Assembly (NCBI RefSeq): GCF_003027925.1
Contig: NZ_PYPS01000017.1
Span: forward strand, 1 to 64,000
Direction of reading: 5' to 3'
DNA length: 64,000 bases
From: Micromonospora sp. RP3T
GTDB taxonomy: Bacteria; Actinomycetota; Actinomycetes; Mycobacteriales; Micromonosporaceae
Shown: positions 17,593-24,833 of the stretch, one piece after another
Position numbering within the stretch: position 1 is the stretch's first letter
How the letters are laid out: every line of letters starts with the position of its first letter
The notes under the pieces: model-generated
Database searches by the model: none
Seen by the model: the letters and a program-made list of their open reading frames with translations, nothing else
Told to the model about the DNA's origin: nothing
Translations under genes and position numbers: made by a program

Positions 17593-18753
17593 TCAGGACT
17601 TGGGGATCTCCTGGTCCGGGACGACCTTGCCGCCCTGCACCTTGAACGCCCAGACCTTGACCTGCGCCGGGTCCAGCTCGCCGCCCTCGACGAACTTGTA
17701 GCTGGCCGCCACGCCCTCGCCGCTGTAGCCCTTCACGAACTCCAGCAGGTCGGCGCGGGAGGACTTGCCGGCCTTGATGCCCGCCAGCAGGATGTTCGCC
17801 GCGTCGAACGCGGTGTCGCTGTAGGTGCCCGGGTCGGCGCCGTTGAGCGCCTTGTAGTCGGCGGCGAAGGTGCCGCGCGCCTCGGTGGACGGCTGGCAGG
17901 GGCAGGTGAGGATGGTGCCCTCGGCAGCCGCCGCGCCGGCGGAGGTGATGTACGCGCCGTCGTTGACGCCGTCACCGGCGACCAGCGGGGCGGTGACACC
18001 GGCAGCGGTGAGCTGCTTGCGGATCAGGCCGGCCTCCTGGTAGTAGCCACCGTAGAAGACCGCCTTGACGTTCGCGGCCTTGACCTTGGTGACCACACCG
18101 GAGAACTCGGTCTGCTTGCCCTCGCCCTGGACCTTGTCGCTACCCACGACCGCCGGGCCGAGCACCTTCTTGACCTCGTCGGCCAGGCCCGCGCCGTACG
18201 CCGACTGGTCGTCGATGACGTAGACCCGGTCGGCCTTCATCACGTTCTTCATGTAGTTGCCGGCGGCCGGGCCCTGGCTGAAGTCGTTGCCGACCGCGCG
18301 GAAGAACGTCTTCCAGCCCTGCTCGGCGAGGCTGGGCCGAGTCGCGGAGGGGGTGATGGTGACCAGACCGGCCTCGCTGAACAGCGGACCGGCGGCCTCC
18401 GACTCACCCGAGTAGGCCGGACCCACCACGCCGAGGATCTTGGCGTCGTCGATCGCCTTCTGGGCCAGCTGCGGCGCCTGGTCCGGGCTGCCCTGCGAGT
18501 CGAGCTCGGCGAGCTCCACCTTGCAGTCGGCGTTCTCCTTGTTGTACTTGTCGACCGCCAGCTTGACGCCGTTCTTCTCGTTGATGCCCAGCGCGGCCGA
18601 GCTACCGGTCAGCGCGCCGAAGAAAGCGATCTTGCTCCCGCAGGCGCTGCCCCCGGACGCTTCGTCGTCGCTGCCGCTGGAACAAGCGGTACCACCGGCG
18701 ACGAGCGCCAGCATGGCGACCCCGCCGATCACGCGTGCGAGCTTCTGCCTCAA
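17593..18753 (-). CDS. livJ: Branched-chain amino-acid-binding lipoprotein (LivJ/LivK type)
   Basis: A 386-residue periplasmic-binding-type I protein. The signal peptide ends with the lipobox VAGGTAC, followed by a Ser/Asp/Gly linker. It then has KIAFFGALTGSSAALG, GVKLAVDKYN and VGPAYSGESEAAGPLFSEAGLVTITPSAT, as in LivJ proteins. The start is TTG 18753, supported by GGAGGAGGG ten bases upstream and by the lack of an in-frame ATG. It begins the liv operon. The ligand could be another amino acid or amide, since the family also includes urea and amide binders. Confidence 0.9.
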   Translation of the reverse strand: MRQKLARVIGGVAMLALVAGGTACSSGSDDEASGGSACGSKIAFFGALTGSSAALGINEKNGVKLAVDKYNKENADCKVELAELDSQGSPDQAPQLAQKAIDDAKILGVVGPAYSGESEAAGPLFSEAGLVTITPSATRPSLAEQGWKTFFRAVGNDFSQGPAAGNYMKNVMKADRVYVIDDQSAYGAGLADEVKKVLGPAVVGSDKVQGEGKQTEFSGVVTKVKAANVKAVFYGGYYQEAGLIRKQLTAAGVTAPLVAGDGVNDGAYITSAGAAAAEGTILTCPCQPSTEARGTFAADYKALNGADPGTYSDTAFDAANILLAGIKAGKSSRADLLEFVKGYSGEGVAASYKFVEGGELDPAQVKVWAFKVQGGKVVPDQEIPKS

Positions 18754-18896
18754 GGCCCGAACCCTCCTCCGTCCATGGTCCGAACCACCCGCTGCTGATT
18801 GGCACTTGCGGGGGCGGACGAACCAGACCGTCGTCGCCGGTCTGGGCCGGGACGTTATCCCACCGGCCAGCGGTGGCGTAAGACCCGGAAAGCGGG

Positions 18897-18998
18897 GTTG
18901 ACCGAACCGTTACACGCCGTGGCGGATTCCCGACGCTTCCCGTAAGAACCGAAGGCGGCACAAGGCGTTCACCGAGGTTTCATCGGTAACGGGTCAAC
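18897..18998. promoter_or_regulatory. Inverted repeat pair upstream of livJ
   Basis: GTTGACC-GAA-CCGTTAC at 18897-18913 is mirrored by GTAACGGGTCAAC at 18986-18998; the first copy carries three extra bases. The pair lies in the 258-base gap 18754-19011 upstream of livJ and could be two operator sites for a regulator of the liv genes. No gene is seen in this gap. Confidence 0.3.
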
Positions 18999-19011
18999 CC
19001 GCCAGCACCCG

Positions 19012-20199
19012 CTACTCATCGACGGCCGACAACGCCGCCCACCAGGCACGGGAGCTTTTCCCGTCGTCCGCGACCACCAGCAATCCGGCCTTGCCGGCGG
19101 CCACCGCCAGCGCGGCGTCCCCACGGTCCGGCACCGACGCCGGGACGATCACCGGCCGCCACGACGCACCACCGTCCCCCGAGATCCACAGCCGCCGATC
19201 CGCACCGTCCCCGGTCGCCGCGAGCAGCCGGCCGTCGACGCCCACCAGACCCGCCACCGACAGCACCCCCGGACCGGCCGCGCCGAACCCGCCCACCCGC
19301 CGCCAACCGTCCGGCTGGCCGGCCGGCGCGCGCCACACCGCGAAGCCGCCCCGGACCGGACCCACCACGGTCGGCGCGCCGTCGCGCACCACCACCCGCT
19401 CCGCCGCCCCGCCGCCCGCCGACACCGGCAGCGCCGACCGCCGCCACGACCGGCCGTCCACCGACGACCAGGCCAACGGCATCAGGGCGGCGCCGCCGGT
19501 CGGCAGCAACGACCCCACCACCAGCCAGCCGGAACCCACCGCCACCGCGTCGTACGCCGTCGTCCGGCCCCGGGCGTCGCCGGCCAGCTCCGGCACCCCG
19601 TCGCGCAGCACGAACCCGCCGGCGTCCGGCGACGTCCACACCGCCGCCCCGTCGGCGCGCGCCCCGGCGATCAACCAGCCCGCCGGCCCGGCCGCCAGCC
19701 GCGCCGCGCTCACCGCGCGCGGCCCACCGAACAACTCGAACGCCGCCGGCACCTCCCGCACCGGCCCGCCCGGACGCCACACCCACGTTCCGGTACGCGG
19801 ATTGCCGTGCACGCCGCCCGTCTTCGCGCCGAGCGCCGCCATTCCGTCGTCGCGGCAGGCCACCGCGTAGAGCACGTGCTGCCGGCCGTAGAACGTCTGC
19901 GCCCGCACCGGCAACGCCGACCAGCTCAGCCCGTCCGCGCTGGACCAGGCCGCCGGCCGGGTCTCCCCCGCGGCGTCGACCAGCCCGCCGACCGCGTACC
20001 AGCGGCTCCCACAGTGCGCCGCGTCGCGCAGCAGCGGCCGACCCGCGACGCCCGCCGGCACGGGCAACTCGACCGCCCGCCAGGCCGGGCGCACCGGGGC
20101 CGGATCAGCGGGCCGCCCCGGCGTCGACCGGCAGGCGGTCAACAGCACCGCCACGCCGGCGACCACGGCGAGGACCGACCTGAGGCGCGGAGAAGGCAT
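19012..20199 (-). CDS. Secreted lipoprotein with BNR/Asp-box-like repeats
   Basis: A 395-residue protein from ATG 20199. The signal peptide MPSPRLRSVLAVVAG ends in the lipobox VLLTAC. The rest is repetitive beta-propeller-like sequence with at least four Asp-box-like units (WSSADGLSW, WTSPDAGGF, WSSVDGRSW, ISGDGGASW), as in sialidase/BNR and photosystem-assembly-factor folds. No catalytic residues are evident. Promoter -10 TAGGAT (20212-20207) lies seven bases before the ATG and no SD is visible, so the gene is probably leaderless. Substrate and role are unknown. Confidence 0.75.
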   Translation of the reverse strand: MPSPRLRSVLAVVAGVAVLLTACRSTPGRPADPAPVRPAWRAVELPVPAGVAGRPLLRDAAHCGSRWYAVGGLVDAAGETRPAAWSSADGLSWSALPVRAQTFYGRQHVLYAVACRDDGMAALGAKTGGVHGNPRTGTWVWRPGGPVREVPAAFELFGGPRAVSAARLAAGPAGWLIAGARADGAAVWTSPDAGGFVLRDGVPELAGDARGRTTAYDAVAVGSGWLVVGSLLPTGGAALMPLAWSSVDGRSWRRSALPVSAGGGAAERVVVRDGAPTVVGPVRGGFAVWRAPAGQPDGWRRVGGFGAAGPGVLSVAGLVGVDGRLLAATGDGADRRLWISGDGGASWRPVIVPASVPDRGDAALAVAAGKAGLLVVADDGKSSRAWWAALSAVDE

Positions 20200-20206
20200 G
20201 CATCCG

Positions 20207-20212
20207 ATCCTA
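20207..20212 (-). promoter_or_regulatory. -10 element of a leaderless promoter (BNR lipoprotein)
   Basis: TAGGAT on the minus strand is spaced seven bases from ATG 20199. No ribosome binding site lies between. Confidence 0.45.
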
Positions 20213-20240
20213 TCGATCGGTCGCTCCCCCGCCCCTTGGG

Positions 20241-20855
20241 TCAGGAGGCGGGTTGCTGCGCCACCTCGCCGCCGGCGGTCTCCGCGAGGATCCGCTCGGC
20301 GACCTCCTTCATGGTCATCCGGTGGTCCATCGCGGTGCGCTGGATCCACTTGAACGCCTGCGGCTCGGTCATGCCGTACGTCGTCATCAGCGCGCCCTTG
20401 GCCCGCTCGACGGTCTTGCGGATCTCCAGCCGGTCGGTCAGGCCGGCCACCTCCGCCTCCAGGGCGGAGATCTCCGAGTACCGGGACAGCGCGATCTCCA
20501 CGGCCGGCACCAGGTCGCTCTTCTGGAACGGCTTGACCAGGTACGCCATCGCGCCGGCCGCCCGGGCCCGCTCGACCAGGTCACGCTGGCTGAACGCGGT
20601 CAGGATGATCACGGGGGCGATGCGCGCGCCGGCGATCCGCTCGGCGGCGGCCAGCCCGTCCATGATCGGCATCTTGATGTCGAGGATGACCAGATCGGGC
20701 TTGAGCTCCTCGGCGAGCTTGACGGCGGTCTCCCCGTCGCCGGCCTCGCCGACCACCTCGTAGCCCTCCTCGACCAGCATCTCGGCCAGGTCCAGCCGGA
20801 TCAGCGCCTCGTCCTCGGCGATCAGAACGCGCTTGCGCTCGGCATCCGTCTGCAT
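20241..20855 (-). CDS. pdtaR: ANTAR-domain response regulator (PdtaR-like)
   Basis: A 204-residue response regulator. The receiver domain (about 7-125) has the acidic pair in VLIAEDEALIRLDL, the phospho-acceptor Asp in LVILDIKMPIMDGL, Thr in LTAFSQRDL and Lys in YLVKPF. The C-terminal ANTAR domain (about 140-195) reads KTVERAKGALM, then TEPQAFKWIQRTAMD. It matches the mycobacterial Rv1626 protein closely. There, PdtaR is phosphorylated by the PdtaS sensor kinase and binds RNA hairpins to antiterminate transcription. Start ATG 20855; a GTG at 20864 is an alternative. The kinase is not in this window. Confidence 0.92.
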   Translation of the reverse strand: MQTDAERKRVLIAEDEALIRLDLAEMLVEEGYEVVGEAGDGETAVKLAEELKPDLVILDIKMPIMDGLAAAERIAGARIAPVIILTAFSQRDLVERARAAGAMAYLVKPFQKSDLVPAVEIALSRYSEISALEAEVAGLTDRLEIRKTVERAKGALMTTYGMTEPQAFKWIQRTAMDHRMTMKEVAERILAETAGGEVAQQPAS

Positions 20856-20878
20856 CTCGCCCACGAGCCACTCCCACC

Positions 20879-20912
20879 GGTTCGAACCCGACACCCGCCG
20901 TGCCGGGTGTCG
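20879..20912 (-). promoter_or_regulatory. Palindrome and 9-bp hexaloop hairpin in the pdtaR leader
   Basis: The palindrome GGTTCGAACC (20879-20888) directly adjoins a perfect 9-bp stem (20889-20897 and 20904-20912) with a six-base loop. It lies about 24-57 bases upstream of the pdtaR ATG. ANTAR proteins bind paired hexaloop hairpins, but here only one hairpin is clear and its loop (GCACGG as RNA) lacks the usual A1 and G4. Confidence 0.3.
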
Positions 20913-20931
20913 CCGCCCCTAGCCTAGTGGG

Positions 20932-20937
20932 TAGTCT
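20932..20937 (+). promoter_or_regulatory. Candidate -10 of the tRNA promoter
   Basis: TAGTCT lies about 21 bases before the 5' end of the tRNA, which fits a short 5' leader. No good -35 is seen. Confidence 0.3.
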
Positions 20938-20958
20938 GTGAAGGTCGAATGACGCAAG

Positions 20959-21036
20959 GCCCCCGTAGCCCAACCGGCAGCAGGCAATGCACTCAAACTG
21001 CATACAGTGTGGGTTCGAATCCCACCGGGGGCACCA
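20959..21036 (+). tRNA. tRNA with CAA anticodon (Leu-type) but short variable loop
   Basis: A cloverleaf can be folded. The acceptor stem is GCCCCCG/CGGGGGC, the anticodon stem ATGCA/TGCAT and its loop CTCAAAC (anticodon CAA, reading UUG), and the T arm is GTGGG-TTCGAAT-CCCAC. Discriminator A and an encoded CCA end at 21036. The variable region is only five bases (ACAGT), although normal bacterial tRNA-Leu has a long extra arm. The D arm is slightly irregular, with three good pairs. Gene finders would call it tRNA-Leu(CAA). Whether leucyl-tRNA synthetase charges it is open. Confidence 0.8.
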
Positions 21037-21065
21037 AAATTGTCATACAGGCGTTCGACTATGGG

Positions 21066-21818
21066 GTGGTGCATCCACCCGAGTTACGCGCGAGGGCGCG
21101 ACGTCTCTACCTCGGTGGCGCGACCGTCGCCGAGGTGGCGCGCACCGTGGGGCTCTCGTACCCGACGGTCCGCCACTGGTGCAAAGATCGACCGGAGCCT
21201 AAACAGCAGGGCACCGCACTGCGATGTTTTCGCTGTCGTGACGGTGTCCACGTTCCGACAGACCCGGCGGCGTATGCCTACCTTCTCGGTCTCTACCTGG
21301 GAGACGGGCATCTCGTCACCAGGGCTCGGGTGCCGGTGCTCCGGATCTCCTGCAGCGACTGCTGGCCGGGGCTGATCGAGGCGTGTGACGACGCCATGCG
21401 CGCGGTGCTGGCCGAGAAGGTGCAGCGCGTTCAGCAACAGGGCTGTGTCAACGTGCAGAGCTACGGCAAGCACTGGCCGTGTCTCCTGCCGCAGCACGGA
21501 CCCGGCAAGAAGCACGAGCGTCCGATCGTCCTGACCGACTGGCAGCGAACCATCGTCGAAGCCCACCCGGGTCACTTCCTGCGCGGCCTCTTCCACTCCG
21601 ACGGCTGTCGGGTCAGCAACCGGGTGACCGTGCGCGGCAAGAAGTACGTCTACCCCCGCTACATGTTCGTCAACGAGTCCACCGACATCATGGGCCTCTG
21701 TCAGTGGGCGCTCGACCTGCTCGGCATCGCTTGGCGGATGAATCGCCGCAACTCGCTGTCCGTCGCCCGCCGGGAGGCGGTCGCCGCGCTGGACCGGCAC
21801 GTCGGCCCGAAGTCCTGA
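21066..21818 (+). CDS. HTH and LAGLIDADG-type (homing endonuclease-like) protein
   Basis: A protein of about 250 residues starting at GTG 21066 or 21069, only about 30 bases after the tRNA. The N-terminus is a resolvase/Hin-like helix-turn-helix (ELRARARRLYLGGATVAEVA then GLSYPTVRHW), followed by a small CFRC motif. Two LAGLIDADG-like motifs follow: AYLLGLYLGDGH near residue 80 and FLRGLFHSDGCR near residue 180, each with the catalytic-type Asp. The layout fits a single-chain LAGLIDADG endonuclease or a domesticated regulator derived from one. There is no intron or intein around it. The adjacent tRNA suggests the tRNA region is its target or its regulatory partner. Confidence 0.75.
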   Translation: MVHPPELRARARRLYLGGATVAEVARTVGLSYPTVRHWCKDRPEPKQQGTALRCFRCRDGVHVPTDPAAYAYLLGLYLGDGHLVTRARVPVLRISCSDCWPGLIEACDDAMRAVLAEKVQRVQQQGCVNVQSYGKHWPCLLPQHGPGKKHERPIVLTDWQRTIVEAHPGHFLRGLFHSDGCRVSNRVTVRGKKYVYPRYMFVNESTDIMGLCQWALDLLGIAWRMNRRNSLSVARREAVAALDRHVGPKS

Positions 21819-21870
21819 CCGGACGCCACGGCCGGGCGCGCGCCTCGACCGGACGCGCGGCGGCGTCGCG

Positions 21871-23046
21871 TCAGATCGACGCCAGCGCCCGCGCCAGATC
21901 GGCCCGCAGGTCCTCCGGGTCCTCCAGCCCGACCGACACGCGCAGCAGCGCGCCGCCCGGCTTGGCGTCGCCCTCGACCGGCCGGTGCGTCAGCGACGCC
22001 GGGTGCTGGATGAGCGTGTCGACGCCGCCGAGCGAGACGGCGTGCGTGATCAGTTCGCAGGCGCCGGCGACCGTGGCGGCGGCGGGCGCGCCGCCGCGTA
22101 CCTCGAAGGCGAGGAGGCTGCCGCCGCCGGACATCTGGCGGCCGACGAGCCCGGCCGGGTCGTGGCGGGACGGGTGGTGGACCCGTTCGACGGCGGGGTG
22201 GCCGGCGAGCCAGGCGGCGAGTTTCTCGGCGCCGGCCTGCTGGGCGCGGACCCGCAGCGGGAGGGTCTGGAGGCCGCGGTGCAGCAGGTACGCGCCGAGC
22301 GGGTGCAGGACGGCGCCGGTGACGGCGCGCACCTGGCGCAGCCGGGCGGCCCAGTCGGGCGCGCAGGCGACGACGCCGGCGAGGACGTCGCCGTGGCCGC
22401 CGATGCTCTTGGTGGCGCTGTGCAGGACGAGCGCGGCGCCGTGCCGGGCGGGTTGCTGGAGCACGGGTGTGGCGACGGTGTTGTCGACGAGCAGCGGGAC
22501 GTCGCCGGCGGCGGTGGCGAGCGCGGCGATGTCGACGAGGTCGAGCGTCGGGTTGGCCGGGGTCTCCACCACGACGAGCGCGGTGTCGGGGCGGATCGCG
22601 GCGGCGACGTCGTCGGCACGGGCCCAGGTGACAGCGGTGCCGAGCAGGCCGCTGGCGAGGACGTGGTCGGTGCCGCCGTAGAGCGGGCGGACGGCGACGA
22701 CGTGGCGTTTGCCGTCGCGGGTGGCGGCGAGCAGGGTGGCGGTGAGCGCGGCCATGCCGCTGGCGAAGGCGACCGCCTCGGCGGTGCCTTCGAGGTGGGC
22801 GAGCGCGGTCTCGAAGCGGGCCACGGTGGGGTTCCAGAGCCGCTGGTAGACGGCGCTGCCGCCGGCCGGGAGCGGGTTGCCGGTGGCGAGCGTCTCGTAG
22901 TCGTCGCCGCCGCCGGCGACCGAGGGCAGTGGGTTGGTGGTGGAGAGGTCGATGGGCGGGACGTGGACGCCGAGCCCGGCGAGGTCGTCACGCCCGGCGT
23001 GCACGGCTGCGGTGTCCACGGCGGTCATGCCGAAAGCGTCGAACAT
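21871..23046 (-). CDS. Trans-sulfuration family PLP enzyme (cystathionine gamma-lyase/synthase type)
   Basis: A 391-residue fold-type I enzyme of the Cys/Met metabolism family. It has YQRLWNPTVARFE, the PLP-binding G-M-A-A-L motif (FASGMAALT), LYGGTDHVL, VETPANPTL, the aspartate in VDNTVATP and the Schiff-base lysine in SATKSIGGHGD. The position that is Cys in true methionine gamma-lyases (LYGCT) is Gly here, so lyase activity on methionine is not assured. It is divergent from an Lrp regulator, an arrangement like mdeA-mdeR of Pseudomonas. ATG 23046 is used; ATG 23028 (MTAVDTAAVHAG) is equally possible. Confidence 0.85.
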   Translation of the reverse strand: MFDAFGMTAVDTAAVHAGRDDLAGLGVHVPPIDLSTTNPLPSVAGGGDDYETLATGNPLPAGGSAVYQRLWNPTVARFETALAHLEGTAEAVAFASGMAALTATLLAATRDGKRHVVAVRPLYGGTDHVLASGLLGTAVTWARADDVAAAIRPDTALVVVETPANPTLDLVDIAALATAAGDVPLLVDNTVATPVLQQPARHGAALVLHSATKSIGGHGDVLAGVVACAPDWAARLRQVRAVTGAVLHPLGAYLLHRGLQTLPLRVRAQQAGAEKLAAWLAGHPAVERVHHPSRHDPAGLVGRQMSGGGSLLAFEVRGGAPAAATVAGACELITHAVSLGGVDTLIQHPASLTHRPVEGDAKPGGALLRVSVGLEDPEDLRADLARALASI

Positions 23047-23065
23047 GACGATAGGCCAGAGCAAG

Positions 23066-23098
23066 GGAAGCGAAGAAGATTCTGATGATCTCGCTTCC
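23066..23098. promoter_or_regulatory. Inverted repeat between the PLP gene and the Lrp gene
   Basis: GGAAGCGA (23066-23073) and TCGCTTCC (23091-23098) flank an A/T-richer centre in the 83-base divergent gap. It is a reasonable operator for the Lrp protein encoded next to it. Confidence 0.4.
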
Positions 23099-23129
23099 GC
23101 CCGGAGCTTGTTCGGTGGAGGATGTCGGC

Positions 23130-23609
23130 ATGCCTCTCGCACCGAACGATGTACGGCCGTTCTCCGCCCTCGACGACGTCGACCGCGCGATCCTCGCCGA
23201 GCTGACCGCCGACGGCCGGCTGCCGAACAACGCGCTCGCCGAGCGGGTCGGGGTGGCGCCGTCGACGTGTCTGACGCGCACGCGGGCGCTGCGGGAGTGC
23301 GGGGCGATCCGCGGGTTCCACGCCGAGGTGGACCCGGCGGCGGTGGGCCTGCCGTTGCAGGCGTTGGTGTCGGTGCGGTTGACCGCGCACGAGCGGGCCG
23401 CGGTGGACGCGTTCCGGGCCCGGTCGGTGCGGCTGCCCGGGGTGGTGTCGGTGTTCCACGTGGCCGGCGCGGAGGACTACGTGCTGCACGTGCGGGCGGC
23501 GTCCGGGGACGCGTTGCGGGACTTCGTGCTCGATCATCTGGCGGTCGATCCGGCGGTCCAGCACACCCAGACCAGTCTGATCTTCGAGCAGGCCCGGGGT
23601 ATGGGCTGA
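23130..23609 (+). CDS. Lrp/AsnC family transcriptional regulator
   Basis: A 159-residue regulator from ATG 23130, chosen because GGAGGA sits seven bases upstream. An ATG at 23085 would start inside the intergenic operator region. The winged helix [35 protein letters not shown] is followed by [14 protein letters not shown] and the RAM ligand-binding domain ([18 protein letters not shown]). It is divergent from the trans-sulfuration enzyme gene and probably senses an amino acid to control it. Confidence 0.9.
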   Translation: MPLAPNDVRPFSALDDVDRAILAELTADGRLPNNALAERVGVAPSTCLTRTRALRECGAIRGFHAEVDPAAVGLPLQALVSVRLTAHERAAVDAFRARSVRLPGVVSVFHVAGAEDYVLHVRAASGDALRDFVLDHLAVDPAVQHTQTSLIFEQARGMG

Positions 23610-23655
23610 CCCACTCGACGGAACAATTCCGGCACGTCGCCGGTTGCACCATCGC

Positions 23656-24666
23656 GTGATCGACGTACCGATGTCTGTCCTTGACCTTGCCCCGGTGGCC
23701 GCGACCGGCAACGCCGGTGAGGCGCTGCGGCACACCACCGAGCTGGCCCGCCGCACCGAGGAGCTGGGCTACCGCCGGTTCTGGGTGGCCGAGCACCACA
23801 ACATGCCGGCGATCGCCAGTTCGGCGCCGGCGGTGCTGCTCGCGCACCTGGCCGCGCACACCAGCACGATCCGGTTGGGCTCGGGCGGGGTGATGCTGCC
23901 CAACCACGCGCCGCTGGTGGTGGCCGAGCAGTTCGGCACCCTGGAGGCGCTGCACCCGGGCCGGATCGACCTGGGCATCGGGCGGGCGCCCGGCACCGAC
24001 CAGGGGACCGCGCTGGCGTTGCGCCGCACCATGGAGGGCCTGTCCGCCGAGCACTTCCCGCGCGAGCTGGCCGACCTGATGAACTACTTCAGCGGCGCCG
24101 AGCCGGGTCCGATCACCGCGACGCCGGGACGCGGGCAGTCGCCGCAGGTATGGCTGCTCGGGTCGAGCGGCTTCAGCGCCCAGCTCGCCGGCCTGCTCGG
24201 GTTGCCGTTCTCGTTCGCGCACCACTTCAGCGCGCAGAACACCATTCCGGCGTTGCAGCTCTACCGGCAGCACTTCCGGCCGTCGCAGTGGCTGGACCGG
24301 CCGTACGCGATGGTGGCGGTCAACGCGGTCTGCGCGGAGACCGACGAGCGGGCCGAGTGGCTGGCCGGGCCGGCCGGGCTGTCGTTCCTGAAGCTGCGGT
24401 CGGGGCGGCCGGAGCCGCTGGTCACGCCGGAGGAGGCGGCGGCCTACCCGTACTCCGCGCTGGAGCGGGAGTTCGTGGCGCAGCGTCGCGACGGTCAGGC
24501 CACCGGTTCGCCGGAGACGGTGGCCCGGCAGCTCGGGACGCTGCTGGAGCGCACCGGCGCGGACGAGCTGATGCTGACCGCGATGGTCTACGACGTGGAC
24601 GACCGGGTCCGCTCGTTCGAGCTGATCGCCGAGAAGGTGGCCGGTGGGCTGCGCCGCGAAGGCTGA
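23656..24666 (+). CDS. Luciferase-like (LLM class) flavin-dependent oxidoreductase
   Basis: A 336-residue bacterial-luciferase-family protein. It has the N-terminal [63 protein letters not shown], and [14 protein letters not shown] in the middle. These match the MsnO8/YhbW-like group of FMNH2-dependent monooxygenases. The GTG at 23656 gives [11 protein letters not shown], which fits homologues. ATG 23671 is an alternative. No ribosome binding site is clear. It may share a role with the preceding amino-acid genes, but this is not shown. Confidence 0.85.
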   Translation: MIDVPMSVLDLAPVAATGNAGEALRHTTELARRTEELGYRRFWVAEHHNMPAIASSAPAVLLAHLAAHTSTIRLGSGGVMLPNHAPLVVAEQFGTLEALHPGRIDLGIGRAPGTDQGTALALRRTMEGLSAEHFPRELADLMNYFSGAEPGPITATPGRGQSPQVWLLGSSGFSAQLAGLLGLPFSFAHHFSAQNTIPALQLYRQHFRPSQWLDRPYAMVAVNAVCAETDERAEWLAGPAGLSFLKLRSGRPEPLVTPEEAAAYPYSALEREFVAQRRDGQATGSPETVARQLGTLLERTGADELMLTAMVYDVDDRVRSFELIAEKVAGGLRREG

Positions 24667-24737
24667 AACACGCTCTTCATAGCCACGTCACCGCAGCGTC
24701 GCGTGGGACGCATAGCTTTGTCCCCGGTGGTGGTACG

Positions 24738-24767
24738 GCATTCCCGGTCGGGACGGGTCGGGAATGC
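24738..24767. terminator. 9-bp hairpin downstream of the LLM gene
   Basis: GCATTCCCG (24738-24746) and CGGGAATGC (24759-24767) with a 12-base loop. It lies in the 167-base convergent gap and is probably part of the terminator of the upstream gene. Confidence 0.5.
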
Positions 24768-24778
24768 TGCGGTGTGGT

Positions 24779-24825
24779 GCACCGGGTCGCCGGCTGAGCG
24801 GATTCCGCGGCCGGCGACCCGGTGC
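24779..24825. terminator. 16-bp perfect inverted repeat, convergent terminator
   Basis: Arms 24779-24794 (GCACCGGGTCGCCGGC) and 24810-24825 are exact complements with a 15-base loop. It ends nine bases before the stop of the convergent rhamnogalacturonan lyase gene. Confidence 0.7.
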
Positions 24826-24833
24826 CTGCCGTT

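Noticed and set aside
20876..20892. GGTTCGAACC near pdtaR looks like a tRNA T-arm remnant
   Set aside because: No matching acceptor or anticodon arm can be folded around it. A plain palindrome explains it.
20959..21818. tRNA-associated integrative element or prophage
   Set aside because: No integrase, no direct repeat of the tRNA 3' end and no phage genes are seen downstream.
21871..23046. Calling the enzyme methionine gamma-lyase
   Set aside because: The lyase-specific Cys in L-Y-G-C-T is Gly here, so only the family is assigned.
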